64,000 nt of DNA from Sphaerolaimus hirsutus (lineage: Eukaryota; Nematoda; Chromadorea; Monhysterida; Sphaerolaimidae). Made by a program: the position numbers and the translations under genes. Position 1 is the first letter of the stretch, and each line of letters starts with the position of its first letter. Shown here one piece after another: positions 11,592 to 22,500 of the stretch. The stretch is from positions 21,119,792-21,183,791 of the forward strand of contig OZ038456.1 of NCBI GenBank assembly GCA_964036195.1. The letters are read 5' to 3'. The notes under the pieces were generated by a model. That model did not search any database, was not told the origin of the DNA, and worked only from the letters and a program-made list of their open reading frames with translations.

Positions 11592-12478
11592 TTCACCATT
11601 TTACCCCTTTACTTCATGTATAAAAAATAGGTATATTCCATAAAAACCCTTGAAAATTATATTTATACTACATAGAACATAGGTAGTTTGTATATGATAA
11701 AATTATAGTTATAAAGGACTCCATCTGATATAAAAATGGTTGCTTGCATCTGAGCCGATTACCCGGAGCTTCCAATCTTTAGTTACTGCATCCTTCAAGC
11801 GGAAAATGTTAAAATATGAATATGAATAGGGTTGAAATATGCATCGAAATTGCGCCTGCGGTGTGTTGCAAATTCGGGCAATTTGTTTAATATTTTTGGT
11901 TCAGTTTTTTACTATGGTGTTCCTAGTTGTACATGTTCAGACAAAATTTGGATACAGACATACATCCATAAACAACTTTTTCACAAAAAAAGTTGTTTTT
12001 TTCTTCAATTTTTGCTGTTGAATGTTTTAGTGTACATCATTTATTGTTTGCTTCAAGTGTATTATAACTGGGCGTTGTAGCTGGAAACATATAAAAGTAC
12101 ATGTACACAAAAGCGGTAATTAGAGAAAGAATAAAATTTTAAAGACAGATCCGAAATAAAGATCAGAAATATGGGTATCATATAATGGGTATGAATTTTT
12201 ATGGGTATAATATTCGCAATGATTTTTATTCGTTTTAAATCATTGAAAACATTTCTGTTTTTCTTTGCGTCTGGCAGGAAATGTGTCTATAGACAGCCTG
12301 AGGCGATAAATGCAAAAACGAGAACATGTTCACAAGAACAATAAGAAATAAGAACATTTAAATAATAAATTGAATCATTTGTAATATGCATAAAGAAAGG
12401 GATACGCAGCGAATCCGTCTTTTTTGATGATTTAGGTTCGTATCATTTGAAACAAGCGACCCTATCGAAATAAATGGA
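11592..12478. other. No gene seen
   Basis: AT-rich sequence. Two overlapping hydrophobic open frames near 11832-12080 are low-complexity and have no family signature. Confidence 0.4.
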
Positions 12479-12912
12479 TACCGTATTTCTTCTAAAAGAA
12501 GAGCGCCGTTCTATATTTTTCGTCAACTTTTTTACCTGCCATTCTATTAAAGGCGCCGTTCTATTGGAGGCTGCCGTTCTATTTTTTCACCAATACTTTT
12601 CAGACATATTCCATTTAAACATAGTGTTTTTAATTAAATATGAACACCATTTTACTATCAGAGCATCAATTCAAACAAAACCAAATGAGAAAATTTTTCT
12701 AAATCATAGTTCTGAACACCTTGGTTGTTCTCACCACACATTTTTCTAATATTTATGTGTTCTGGCACTCTTCCAACGTCATTTCTACCTGCCGTTCTAT
12801 TGGAGGCTGCCGTTCTATTTTTTCGTGAGTGCAAAAAAGTGCGAAAACCTGCCGTTCTATTGGAGCTGCCGTTCTATTGGAGGTATGCCGTTCTATTAGA
12901 AGAAATACGGTA
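12479..12912. mobile_element. MITE, family B (TACCGTATTTCTTCTAAAAGAAG, GCCGTTCTAT units)
   Basis: Left end TACCGTATTTCTTCTAAAAG; right end is the inverse (TAGAAGAAATACGGTA). The interior repeats GCCGTTCTATTGGAGG. A near-relative in the other orientation lies at 26561-26985, including the same core (ATCAATTCAAACAAAACC). Confidence 0.85.
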
Positions 12913-13021
12913 ATTACTTGCATTGTTTAAAATAACCATTTTAATATTTTGACACTTGGCGCCATTTGTTGGTACCGCAGTTTGGCGCCAATTACCTGAA
13001 ACTTCTACGACACTGCAAATC

Positions 13022-13343
13022 TATCGTATTTACTCGAAAAATTCCCCTGGGATTTTTTTTCGCCACACTTTTTGGAGGGGGACTATCCGAGGGGGAATTT
13101 TTCAAGGGGGATTTTTTTTCTTCAAAATATTCAAGCATGTTTCCATTAAGTCACTGCACTAAATACGGTTTGAAAACAGAGTAACATGCCATTTATGTTC
13201 AAATTGGACATAACAAATAGATATTATGGCATTAGGGGGGAATCATTAGAGAAGGGAGCTATTTTTTCCTTACTTGTCTGACTGGGGGAATAGTTCAAGG
13301 GGGGTTATTCAAGAGAGGAAATTATTTGAGTAAATAAGGTATG
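13022..13343. mobile_element. MITE, family C
   Basis: Starts TATCGTATTTACTCGAAAAA and ends ATTTGAGTAAATAAGGTA, its imperfect inverse. Internal GGGGGATTTTTCAAGGGGGA units. Confidence 0.65.
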
Positions 13344-13439
13344 TAAACGGGCTACTATACTTTATTGAATCTGTATCGATTTTTACGGTAAACGAATCTC
13401 TAATGGCAATTTAATTCCTATTCAAATTTCAATTTTCGT

Positions 13440-13760
13440 TCCAATAAATTCAACACTTTGCCTTAACTTGAAACTGCGCCCTGGCGCCCATTTTATTGAT
13501 TTTCCGCCTCTGCACAGCGACGCTTCTTTGGTTTCACGCCGGCAGGATGGCAATAATTTGCGAAATCCGCGATGAAATGTGGCCCGGTTCTTTTCTAAAA
13601 TATGTACCTTTGCTTTGGCAATTTTGCAGAACGACCGGGGATTTATCAAGTTGGGGCAATGTGGTTTCATTTTGTGGTTATCTCAACGTAAAATTGAAAC
13701 GGGTAGTACGTTTTTTGATTGGACACTTTGTGGCACGTTTTTCTTAGCAGTTGTTTTTTG
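13440..13760. other. GC-richer single-copy island, nature unknown
   Basis: Unlike its surroundings, this stretch is neither AT-rich nor repetitive and has long open frames on both strands (plus: MAIICEIRDEMWPG from 13544; minus: AKVHILEKNRATFHRGF). I recognise no protein family and see no clear splice sites. It could be an exon, a promoter region or an old insertion. Confidence 0.25.
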
Positions 13761-14005
13761 ACTCCGTAGTTTACTTCACAGCTCCAAAAGTTGTGTTTAC
13801 GTTTCAAAGATCCTAAATAGGGGGGGGGGGTTCTCAGGAGCTTTTCACGGGGGTTGAGCGGGGGGGGGGGGTATTTCGAGGAGGCTTTATTATTACGCCA
13901 GAATTTTCTTGAACTCCCTGTACTTATTTGTTTTTTGTGACGTACGCAGATGTATTTAGAAAAATGCAATAATAACTGCCATGTATTTATAAGAGTCTAT
14001 AGACT

Positions 14006-14387
14006 TACCGTATTACCTCGAATAGACCCCCTTGAATTCACCCACCCTCGAAAGACACCCCAAAAATTTTTCTGGGGAAATAATGAAACCCCCTCGAATT
14101 ACCCCCCCCCACGAAAATTTGCTGGTGAAATAATACCCCTCTGGAGGTGTTTCGAGGTAACACAGTAAATATATGAGTACCTATGTAAATAGATGGTATA
14201 AACCCTGTTCTAACGTAACTCAGTCATTGTTTTTAACGTGTTTTCTGCATTACACATATCACAAACTGCAGTTTTTCGCAACTAAATACATTCTATCAAC
14301 ACATATTTCGGGTGGGGATATTGCGAGTGGGGCGTTTTTTAATTCATGGTGTCCATTTTGAGGGGGTATTTCGAGGAAATATTGTAA
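14006..14387. mobile_element. MITE, family A, possibly two fused copies
   Basis: Begins TACCGTATTACCTCGAATAG. An inverse end (TTTCGAGGTAACACAGTA) occurs at 14150-14166 and another (TTTCGAGGAAATATTGTA) at 14370-14387, so a short copy lies next to the remaining half of a second. Confidence 0.65.
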
Positions 14388-14589
14388 CTACTAAAAATAC
14401 TCGAGCTCAAAACTGATATCAACTTGTAAAGTAAACTGACAGGTTTACTCATCACTTCAAGAAGTAACAAATTGCCCCCTCGCTCATGCCTGTGCACTTA
14501 AACTGACGCCCATACACCTAAAGCTTTGTTTCCATTAAAAACAGCCGTGCCATAATTGAGTTTTGCTTCACGCATTGCCCCGCAATAGT

Positions 14590-15290
14590 GCTAAAAAGCG
14601 GCATAACTCTGGCGTCTGGCGCTAGTGCCAAAGGAAAAAGCGTCATGGCGCTAGGCGCTGGGCGCTATTTTGATGTGGCGACATTTGCGCTGGGCGCCAC
14701 ACCCATAAAAAGCGCCATGGAGCTTTTTTTGGCGCCAGGAACAAAACGGGTCAAGCCTATTATGCATGTAAACCCATTACGCATGTAGACCCATTATAGA
14801 CACATTTTACCCCCAAGGGTAGGAAAGAGGGGCGGTTAACCCCACCCCAAACAACCCAACTATCTATTTATCCCAGAGGCAATTTTTTCGGCTACTTTCC
14901 CCTGAATAGCCCCCCCCACAAATTGCCTAGCTATCTAGCTATCTTGATTGCTTTTGAGCAATTTCACCCTAATTTCCACACATTTGCTAAGTTGCTAATT
15001 TTCATACCTTTATAGATTGTCACCTGTAAAATCACTAGGTTATGTGTTTTATTGCATATTTTCAGCATGCAGGTATAGTCCAATGCATGTTGGGTCTACA
15101 TGCGTGACGGGTTTACATGCGTAATGGCACAGAGCCGAACAAAACGCAAAACATGTTGCTCTGGCGCCATTGGCGCTTGGCGCGGGTGTTCGAAAAAGCG
15201 CCATATGGCGCTTTTGGCGCTCGACGCCAAAGTCCTGGCGCTGTTTCCATCCGTACAGCCCGCACCCATGGCAGATCCATTGCGCTGCAA
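14590..15290. mobile_element. GGCGCC-array element (family D) split by a nested insertion
   Basis: Two blocks of palindromic GGCGC(T/C) units (14606-14740 and 15160-15245) are separated by a different element with CATGTAAACCCATTACGCATG and its inverse at about 14760 and 15100. Open frames here are repeat translations (AxGA/APWRL-type). Confidence 0.65.
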
Positions 15291-15409
15291 GTATGCTACA
15301 TATTTATATTAGACTTAGATTGTTCCAAGACTGGAAGGTGCTAATGTCGGCGCCACTTACGAAACGATGAAACAGGAAGTGGTGCGCATGTAAAAATGTA
15401 CGTAGTTTA

Positions 15410-15455
15410 TTAACGGAAAGGCCCTCACGGAAAACGGAAACGGAAAAGTGGAAAT
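15410..15455. repeat. AAACGG-array fragment
   Basis: Short stretch of CGGAAAACGGAAACGGAAAAG, matching the arms of the element at 7330-9270. Confidence 0.5.
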
Positions 15456-15979
15456 TTTACTGTTATTTATAGCGTCCCGCTGGAGGGAACGGGTCCCGCT
15501 TGCGGGACTACCTAAGGTCACGCGATAAAATTTGTTTTAGTAGAATTTTGTAACTTAGTATTCCGTTTTTTTAGTCGTTGTCTACCATTTGCATTTCGTT
15601 TTCATTCATGTAGACAAATACCAGGATAAAGAAAAACTGAAAATGGCAGAAAACGACCAAAGAACGTACAAAAATTACAGAAATACATAAATTATAACTA
15701 TTACACAGTATAACTAGCCAAACTTTGCCGCGATAGACCCTGGAACCGAAATTTAATTTTTTAAAGAAAAAAGTGAAAAATTTACTGCCGGAAATACGGG
15801 AAAGGAAAATTAATATTTCCGGGTTACATTCGGACCCCAATCCCGGTGCAGACAACTTTGTTTATCCATTGTGAATTATTCGCTGTCCTTGTTGGTGACA
15901 TGAACACATGCACACTTATCGGTCATAAATAAAATGCATCATTTACATATACAATCTACGGATATTTTCTGCATTTACT

Positions 15980-16290
15980 TCTAATAAAAGAGAGTTGTTG
16001 TAGTTTTGCGTCAATTTGTTACCTGTCGTTCCATTGGATGCTGCCGTTCTATTTTTTCACCAATTTTTTGCACATTTCTCATTTGAACATTTGTGTTTTA
16101 TTTGTTGATGAAACATGAAGAATTTTAATATAAAAACATCAATTTGAAATTTAATATCTGCTAGAATGCTTTGAAATCTTTTATTCATTTTTTTTGTGTT
16201 TTGGCACTCTTCCAACGTAATTTATACCTGCCGTTCTATTGGAGACTGCCGTTAAATTGGAGGGGCCGTTCTATTTTCGTCTGTGCAAAA
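15980..16290. mobile_element. MITE, family B, decayed
   Basis: Contains GCCGTTCTATTGGAG units and an AT-rich core like 12479-12912, but the terminal TACCGTATTTCTTC is lost on both sides. Confidence 0.6.
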
Positions 16291-16717
16291 ACGTGCCAAA
16301 ACAACAATTAACGACAATGTTCAAAACTCCTCAAAAGCTGTAGAGCAGCAGTCAGAAGTCATGTGTTATTCAGCATGAGTAAGTTGCATACTTCAAACAT
16401 TTTCACGTGAATATAGTACTTTTCACTCTGACATATGGAACTTATGCAAATGCTGTCCTTGTTGCCATTAAAAAATCCATGTGAACGGCCCCTGTGTGTT
16501 TTTCCCGCAGTGAACATAAATTTGACAGACTCTAAAAAATAAGGAAGTTTGATGCACATTTGAACTGTAATTCAGAATTTTTCACAATAGCTTTGCAATT
16601 TTTTTAGCGAAAACTTTGCCTGGGCCGTAGGTACATACCTTTTGAGGGAGATAAATACATAATTATTTTTATTTATTTTGTATGCTACATCTATTGATTG
16701 TACACCCGTGACCAAAG

Positions 16718-18122
16718 TTGTCAAAACGCATTTATGTTTACTCGAAAAATGTACTTGAATACTGAGTAAATATGTTTACGTTTCCTCTGAAAAAGTACAT
16801 GTACATTTGAAAAAAGGTCCTGTTCTCCAGAGTTGATATTGGGTATTTACTTTTACTCTAAAATATGCGTAAAACAGTGTACTGAGTAAATACCCATGGG
16901 TACAATACTTCAATTGTACTAGTGGCCACTGTACCCCATAGTTTTTCGCAAGTACTGGGTACTTTTGAGTATTTCAGAAAATTCAATAAAAGCATGCAAA
17001 GAGCAAAAAAAGCGACAATCTGTGCCTGCACACGTAACTAAGAATGTACTTATTTGTAAGAATGAGCATGGATGAAAACATTTATATAGATTCTTAAAAA
17101 AGCGAGCCAAGGCTCCGTTTCTAAAAATGGCTGTGACTGCAGAAGTGGTCGAAATTGAAACTAGTTTCTAAAAATGGCATTGCAAAATTTAAAAATTTTC
17201 ATACCCAGACTTAGGGTTGGCAAGCGATTTTTTAAGCGATTTTTTTTAAAATTCCGATTAAAAAAAAATCGCAGCACCCGTACCGATTTAAAAAAAAAAT
17301 CGCTGGCAAAAATGTTTGGTACTCAAGCACTAGGTAAAATACCAAAATTTTGCGCGCAAGCGCGTACTTTCATGCAAACAATCCATCAGTTGCTTTTTTC
17401 ATGGCTTTTACAACCAATTTGGGGGAGTAGTACCCATTATGTGTGCTTTTGAGCGTGTAAGGTAGGCTGTGAATCATTTTAGGAAGTATTCATAGTGATG
17501 CTTTGTGTTGTCACATCAAACATTTATGCAAATACATCCATGTTTGCTTCCAATATCATTTATATTTTGTTCTGAGCAAGAACATGCTATTTTGGAAACA
17601 AAATTGCAAATGGTTGATGAAATGTGATTCACGTCACAAATATAACAATTTAATTACTTTTACACTAAAAATAACTGACTTTCAAGCTTTTCAGAAGCTC
17701 TACAGTACTTATATTAGCACAGAAAGCATAAGCGTGTGCTTCCTACCAATTGATATGGCTTTTATTACCCCCAGAGACGATTTTAGGCAGAAATGGGGCT
17801 AATTTTGACCCCAGTGATTTTTATAAAAAAATAGATTTAAAAAAAATTGGGGTCATTAAAAAAATCTATTCTTTTTCCAACCATACCCAGACTCGATAAA
17901 ATACCCTGAAAAATACTTGTACCCCCAAAAATATTGATTTGAAGCTCGCATGAGAAAAAATACTCAATTTACTCAAAAATACTCAAGAATACTTAAAAAA
18001 TACTTTTATGCAATTTTACCCACATACTGGGTAAAAAAGTATTTTACTCGGGTATTTTTTGAGCATGGTATTAAATAGTACAGGTACTTTAAAAAAGTTC
18101 AGTACTTTTAACAACTGTGCTG
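16718..18122. mobile_element. AGTAAA-array hAT-like repeat, interrupted by 17212-17885
   Basis: AGTAAATAC/TACTGAGTAAA units lie on both sides of a nested element. Left end near TTGTCAAAACG, right end TTTTAACAACTGTG. Low-complexity open frames inside are not genes. Confidence 0.5.
17212..17885. mobile_element. hAT-like MITE with AAAATCG/poly-A arrays
   Basis: Ends are TAGGGTTGGCAAGCGATTTT and inverted TTTTTCCAACCATA. The flanks are a perfect 8-bp duplication, CCCAGACT (17204-17211 and 17886-17893). Arms consist of AAAAATCG/GATTTTTT units. The core contains no transposase. Confidence 0.85.
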
Positions 18123-19072
18123 TACTCGAGTGTCTGAATCGAAAGTACAAATGTTTGAAAAGTTTTCTGAAAAATTTATGTAATTTCTGAAAATTATACC
18201 AAAGGATTCAAAATCATAAAACTAAATGCAAAAATTCAAAAAAACGTTTTGGAATTTTTTGGAATTTCAAAATTCATTAAAAACATTTAGAAATCAAAAC
18301 ATTTTTTCTGGAAGAGTTGCCATCGTTACTCTGAGTAAACGTGATTTTGACGTTTTCTGTACTCAAAGGGTGAGTAAAAAATAAAAACTTTACATTAATA
18401 TAGGTATACCTTCAAAAAAGTTCAGTACTTTTAACAACTCTAACGTTGTGTTCAACGAACACCCGACCCGCGCGAAGGGACGCAATAAAAACCATAAAAC
18501 GGTTATTTTATTGGTGAGATTAGAATTTCCAAATGTATGGAATGTCTACGCATAAAATTTGTGTCAATGAATACAAAATGAAGTAGATTTCTTTTCTGTT
18601 CAGATGAAAAAAATCCACACGTGTTTTTGTCGTTCTGCTGTCAGTCTCCATAACATGTAAAATATTTTTTTGGAAAATATTTAGTCTGCATATCCAAAGT
18701 AAAAGCTTACACGCCTTGCAAAGGTTGTTACAAGATTGTTACAAGATTCTTATGAATATAATCATCATATAATTATCACCCGTTAAATTATGCGCCAATT
18801 AAATGTATTGTAAATGTATGGAAAAAGTCTACCGTAATTCCTCGACCCCCCCCCCTCGAAATACCCCCAAATCTGAGCGAGTTTTTGAAAATATACCTAA
18901 ACCCCTCCCCCCTTCGGAATACCCCCTCAAAAATTGTACTCTGAAAAAATAAAACCCGACGACTTCACTTTCAATAATTTTTCACGAATGATCCACAGGT
19001 TGATGTAAATAAATACATACTGATACTTCAGCCTGTGTTGGCGGCTTGGGCTTGGGGCCATTGTTTCTGGCT

Positions 19073-19193
19073 TACCGTTTTTACTCGAATTCCCCCCCCC
19101 CCTCGAAATACACCCCCTCGAAATACCCCCCCCCCTCAAAATTCTCTCTCTGAAAAAATTAAACCCCTGGGGTATTTCGAGGAAATACGGTAA
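19073..19193. mobile_element. MITE, family A
   Basis: TACCGTTTTTACTCGAATTC at the left and TATTTCGAGGAAATACGGTA at the right, with C-run units between. A further half copy begins near 18829 (TACCGTAATTCCTCGA). Confidence 0.75.
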
Positions 19194-19279
19194 TTGAGCA
19201 CCTTATGCAATTTTTTAGCGCTTGGCGCCTTTACTTACCAGTCAGCAAAATATGCCGAAAGAAATCTCTCTAGAGCACT

Positions 19280-19411
19280 TACCGTAAATCCTCGAAAAAG
19301 TCCCTCTCGAATAAGTCCCCCCTCGATAAAGTCCCTCCTCGAATAATTCCCCCTCAAAAAATTCTGAGGAAAAAATAACTTCCCCGGGGACTTATTCGAG
19401 GATTTACGGTT
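19280..19411. mobile_element. MITE, family A/C intermediate
   Basis: TACCGTAAATCCTCGAAAAA at the left; ATTCGAGGATTTACGGT at the right. The internal units TCGAATAAGTCCCCC link the CCTCGAAATAC and CTTATTCGAGG repeat types in one element. Confidence 0.8.
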
Positions 19412-19598
19412 AACATTTCAAGAATACGGTATATTTCACATACAGCACCCGCTCCCTGTTTCTTAAGGAAGTTAACGCTCCCTGTTATTTAATTTCCTGG
19501 TTTTAAAACACCTGCAAAGTATCAAATATGATAAATACCGACTAATAAAATTCATTTTCCTAGCCTGTGGTAAATGTTAATCTAGAATCTTACCTAAA

Positions 19599-22500
19599 AT
19601 GGAAACCGATATTTTCAACAATGTCAGGAATTTAAGCGCCACAAACAATGATTCGGGGGAGGTGATATTAGACGATCCAGAATTCGATGGATGTATCCCA
19701 GTGGAACCTTACGACGATTTGAGGCTGTTTTTGGTGCTGTGTTTGGGTACCCCACTCGCCCTCGCAGGTTAGCTGAGGTTCGGTGGGCTTGTTTATTTCA
19801 TCGTGTTTAAAGGCCGAAAGGTAAACCTTCAATTGGAGGTATTTTGGAACTGGGAACCGGAACCGAAGGTCGTACCCGACCGGAACCGAAGCTCATACCC
19901 GACCGGAACCGATATCCGAGATTGATACCCGGAACTGAAATCGCAAACAAAAAGATCCATGAACCGTTCCACGATTTTAAATAAAATTCCGTGACAAAAC
20001 ACATGGTTTGTGGGTTTGTGTTTGATCAGTTTCCTCGTGCAATCGTACAACTAATTAACTACTGGCATGCATAACAAAACGATAAAAAAACGGCCATGGT
20101 CTGGTGTCGTGGGCCGGGTCGTCGTTTTTATGTTTTCTTCTTTTTTGACCCGATACCTGACAATTCTATTAATCGAAAACATCTTGGAACCGAAAGAACT
20201 GAACCGGACCCAACCCAAACCTCATAACAGGAACCGATACCCGAACCGAAATTCTTCGGAACCGAGAACTGATACCCGAACCGAGAACCGAAACCAAAAT
20301 CAATGAAATTCACAACCCAACCCTACCCCCAAAACCGCCGCGCAGGTCTAATCACTAACCTATCGCTCACAATCCTGTTCTCGAGCCGGACCTACCGCGC
20401 GACGGGTCAAACGCTGTACTTCTGTTGCCTGGTGCCAGTTTCAAGTCCTGTAAAATATCCTGTAAAGTGTCAAATGTCATGCAAAGTGTCAAAAGTCATG
20501 GAAAATTTTCTGCAAAATGGCAAACACGTTTGCGATTTTCCAGTGCATTTTACATGACTTTAGACACTTTGCATGACATTTGACACTTTGCAGGGCATTT
20601 TACAGGGTGTGGGACTGCCCCCCGGCCGTGCTCGACGTGCTCACGTGCGTCATGTACGCGCTCATGTTCAGCCTCGACTGCGTGTCGGTGCACTGGCACG
20701 TGCAGTGGATCTATCATTTGTGGCACTCGTATACTATGCCCATTTATGCGGCTAGTAGAGTTGGTCGGTTGAGGGGGGGTTGGGGCTGGCTTGGGGTGTT
20801 GTTTTGGTTAAATCCCCCCTGTTTTTAAGTCTCATCTCATGGATCAATCAACTGAAATGACTCGAATTAAGACCCTCCAACCCCTTGAATAACTCCCTCC
20901 CTTGAATAACTCCTCCCCCTGAATAACTCCACCCTCAAAAACTGACGAGAAGCCCCCTGGGGCCAGATTTAATACTCCCTACAGATTTGTAGGGTAGGGC
21001 GTACGCCCGATGGATTTTTTGAAGTTCAGCCGCATCGACGCACATGCACCGAGAGCAAGGCGGTTTGTAAAATACACGAAACTATCCCTTAAGGTCGCCG
21101 ATATTGCAATATGACGTATATCGCTTCGATTATCGCCCGGAAATCACGATTTCGTCATTTCTTGGCCGTCTGCCAATTCGTTTCTTATTTTATTTTGTTG
21201 GACGGGTTACTCGCATAAGTCGCGCTTTTGTACGCTCGTGCATGCATTTCTTTCTTGTCGCTGCCCTCATGGTTTCGGTTGCAGACAGTGAACACTAAAA
21301 AAGTGACCACCTGACTACACAAAAGCGCGACCTATGCGAGTAACCCGCCCGACAAAATAAAATAAAAAACGAAGTGGCAGACGGCCAAGAAATGACGAAA
21401 TCGTGATTTCCGGGCCAAAATCGAAGTGATATACGTCATATTGCAATATCGGCAACCTTAAGGGATGGTTTCGTATATTTTACGAACCGCCTTGCTCTCG
21501 GTGCATGTGCGTCGATGCGGCTAACCTTTAAAAAATCTGTCGGGCGTACGCCCTACCCTACAAATCTGTAGGGAGTATTAAATCTGGCCCCTGGGGTCTA
21601 TCCCTGGGATATACGGTATTCTTTTACTTGGTGTTTATTTCAGCGATTTCATTCAACGCCTTCAACCTCAAAACCACGCTTAAAGACTTTGATCCGAAAA
21701 TAATGCAAAAAATAAAACACGCAAAATCACACAAATATAACTTTACACTAATTTCCCCCGCAGCATCGTTTGCCAGTGTCTACCTAATCATATTTGCCAC
21801 TCTGGAGCGGTTTATAGTGGTCATCAACGCTACAGCTTTATCCTGCATGCACCAGCTCAGATGCAGACAAGTTATCGTCGCTTCCATTTTTGCCGTGTCA
21901 CTGGTTTTAAGGTGTAATGCATTTCAGGTGTTGACTTTTGAAAGTCGATAAGTCCGAAATTTTAAAAATTGGGCTAAGGTTGGTCATCCAGGTCTCATAC
22001 TTTCGAATTAGGCATTTTCATTGTCACATTTTGACACTTTTTGATAGCTCCCAAAAATAAGGAAGAAGTCAATAATAGTGATGTAAAGGCACCGGGGCAC
22101 CGGTGCCCCGGTGCTGGGCACCGAAGGGCACCAGCACCGGTGCTGGTGCGGTGCCATTGCAATCTTCAGGGGTGCTATGCCGGTGCCGGTGCCATTTATT
22201 TCAGAATAGCACCGGTGCCGGTGCGGTGCGGTGCCATTTTTTTGCCGGTGCCAAAGGTGCTAGCACCATGGCCAAAGTAAAAGGCACCGGGAAAGGCACC
22301 GGCCAAGGCTTCATGTGCTGTGCAATTTTGTCCATAGTATGTGCTTATTCATATTTCAAAAAACAGCGATATATTTACCCAACCGTTTTTGCCTATTTGC
22401 CCATCAAATAAAAATACCTACTGTGAAGTCCATTATACCCGATACGTGATCTGATGAGTGAATCTAAAATTTTGTTGAATTTTAAATCATTTTTATATTT

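Noticed and set aside
11832..12080. Cys-containing hydrophobic open frames, considered as a THAP-like zinc finger
   Set aside because: Cys spacing and following motifs do not fit THAP, and two frames overlap in T-rich DNA.
20067..20313. Open frames rich in Asn, Arg and Thr, or Gly and Ser
   Set aside because: Translations of CCGAAC arrays in receptor 1 intron 1.
21628..21763. Upstream part of the open frame covering receptor 1 exon 4
   Set aside because: The acceptor CCCCCGCAG at 21755-21763 and the phase of exon 3 place the exon start at 21764. The upstream part is intron.
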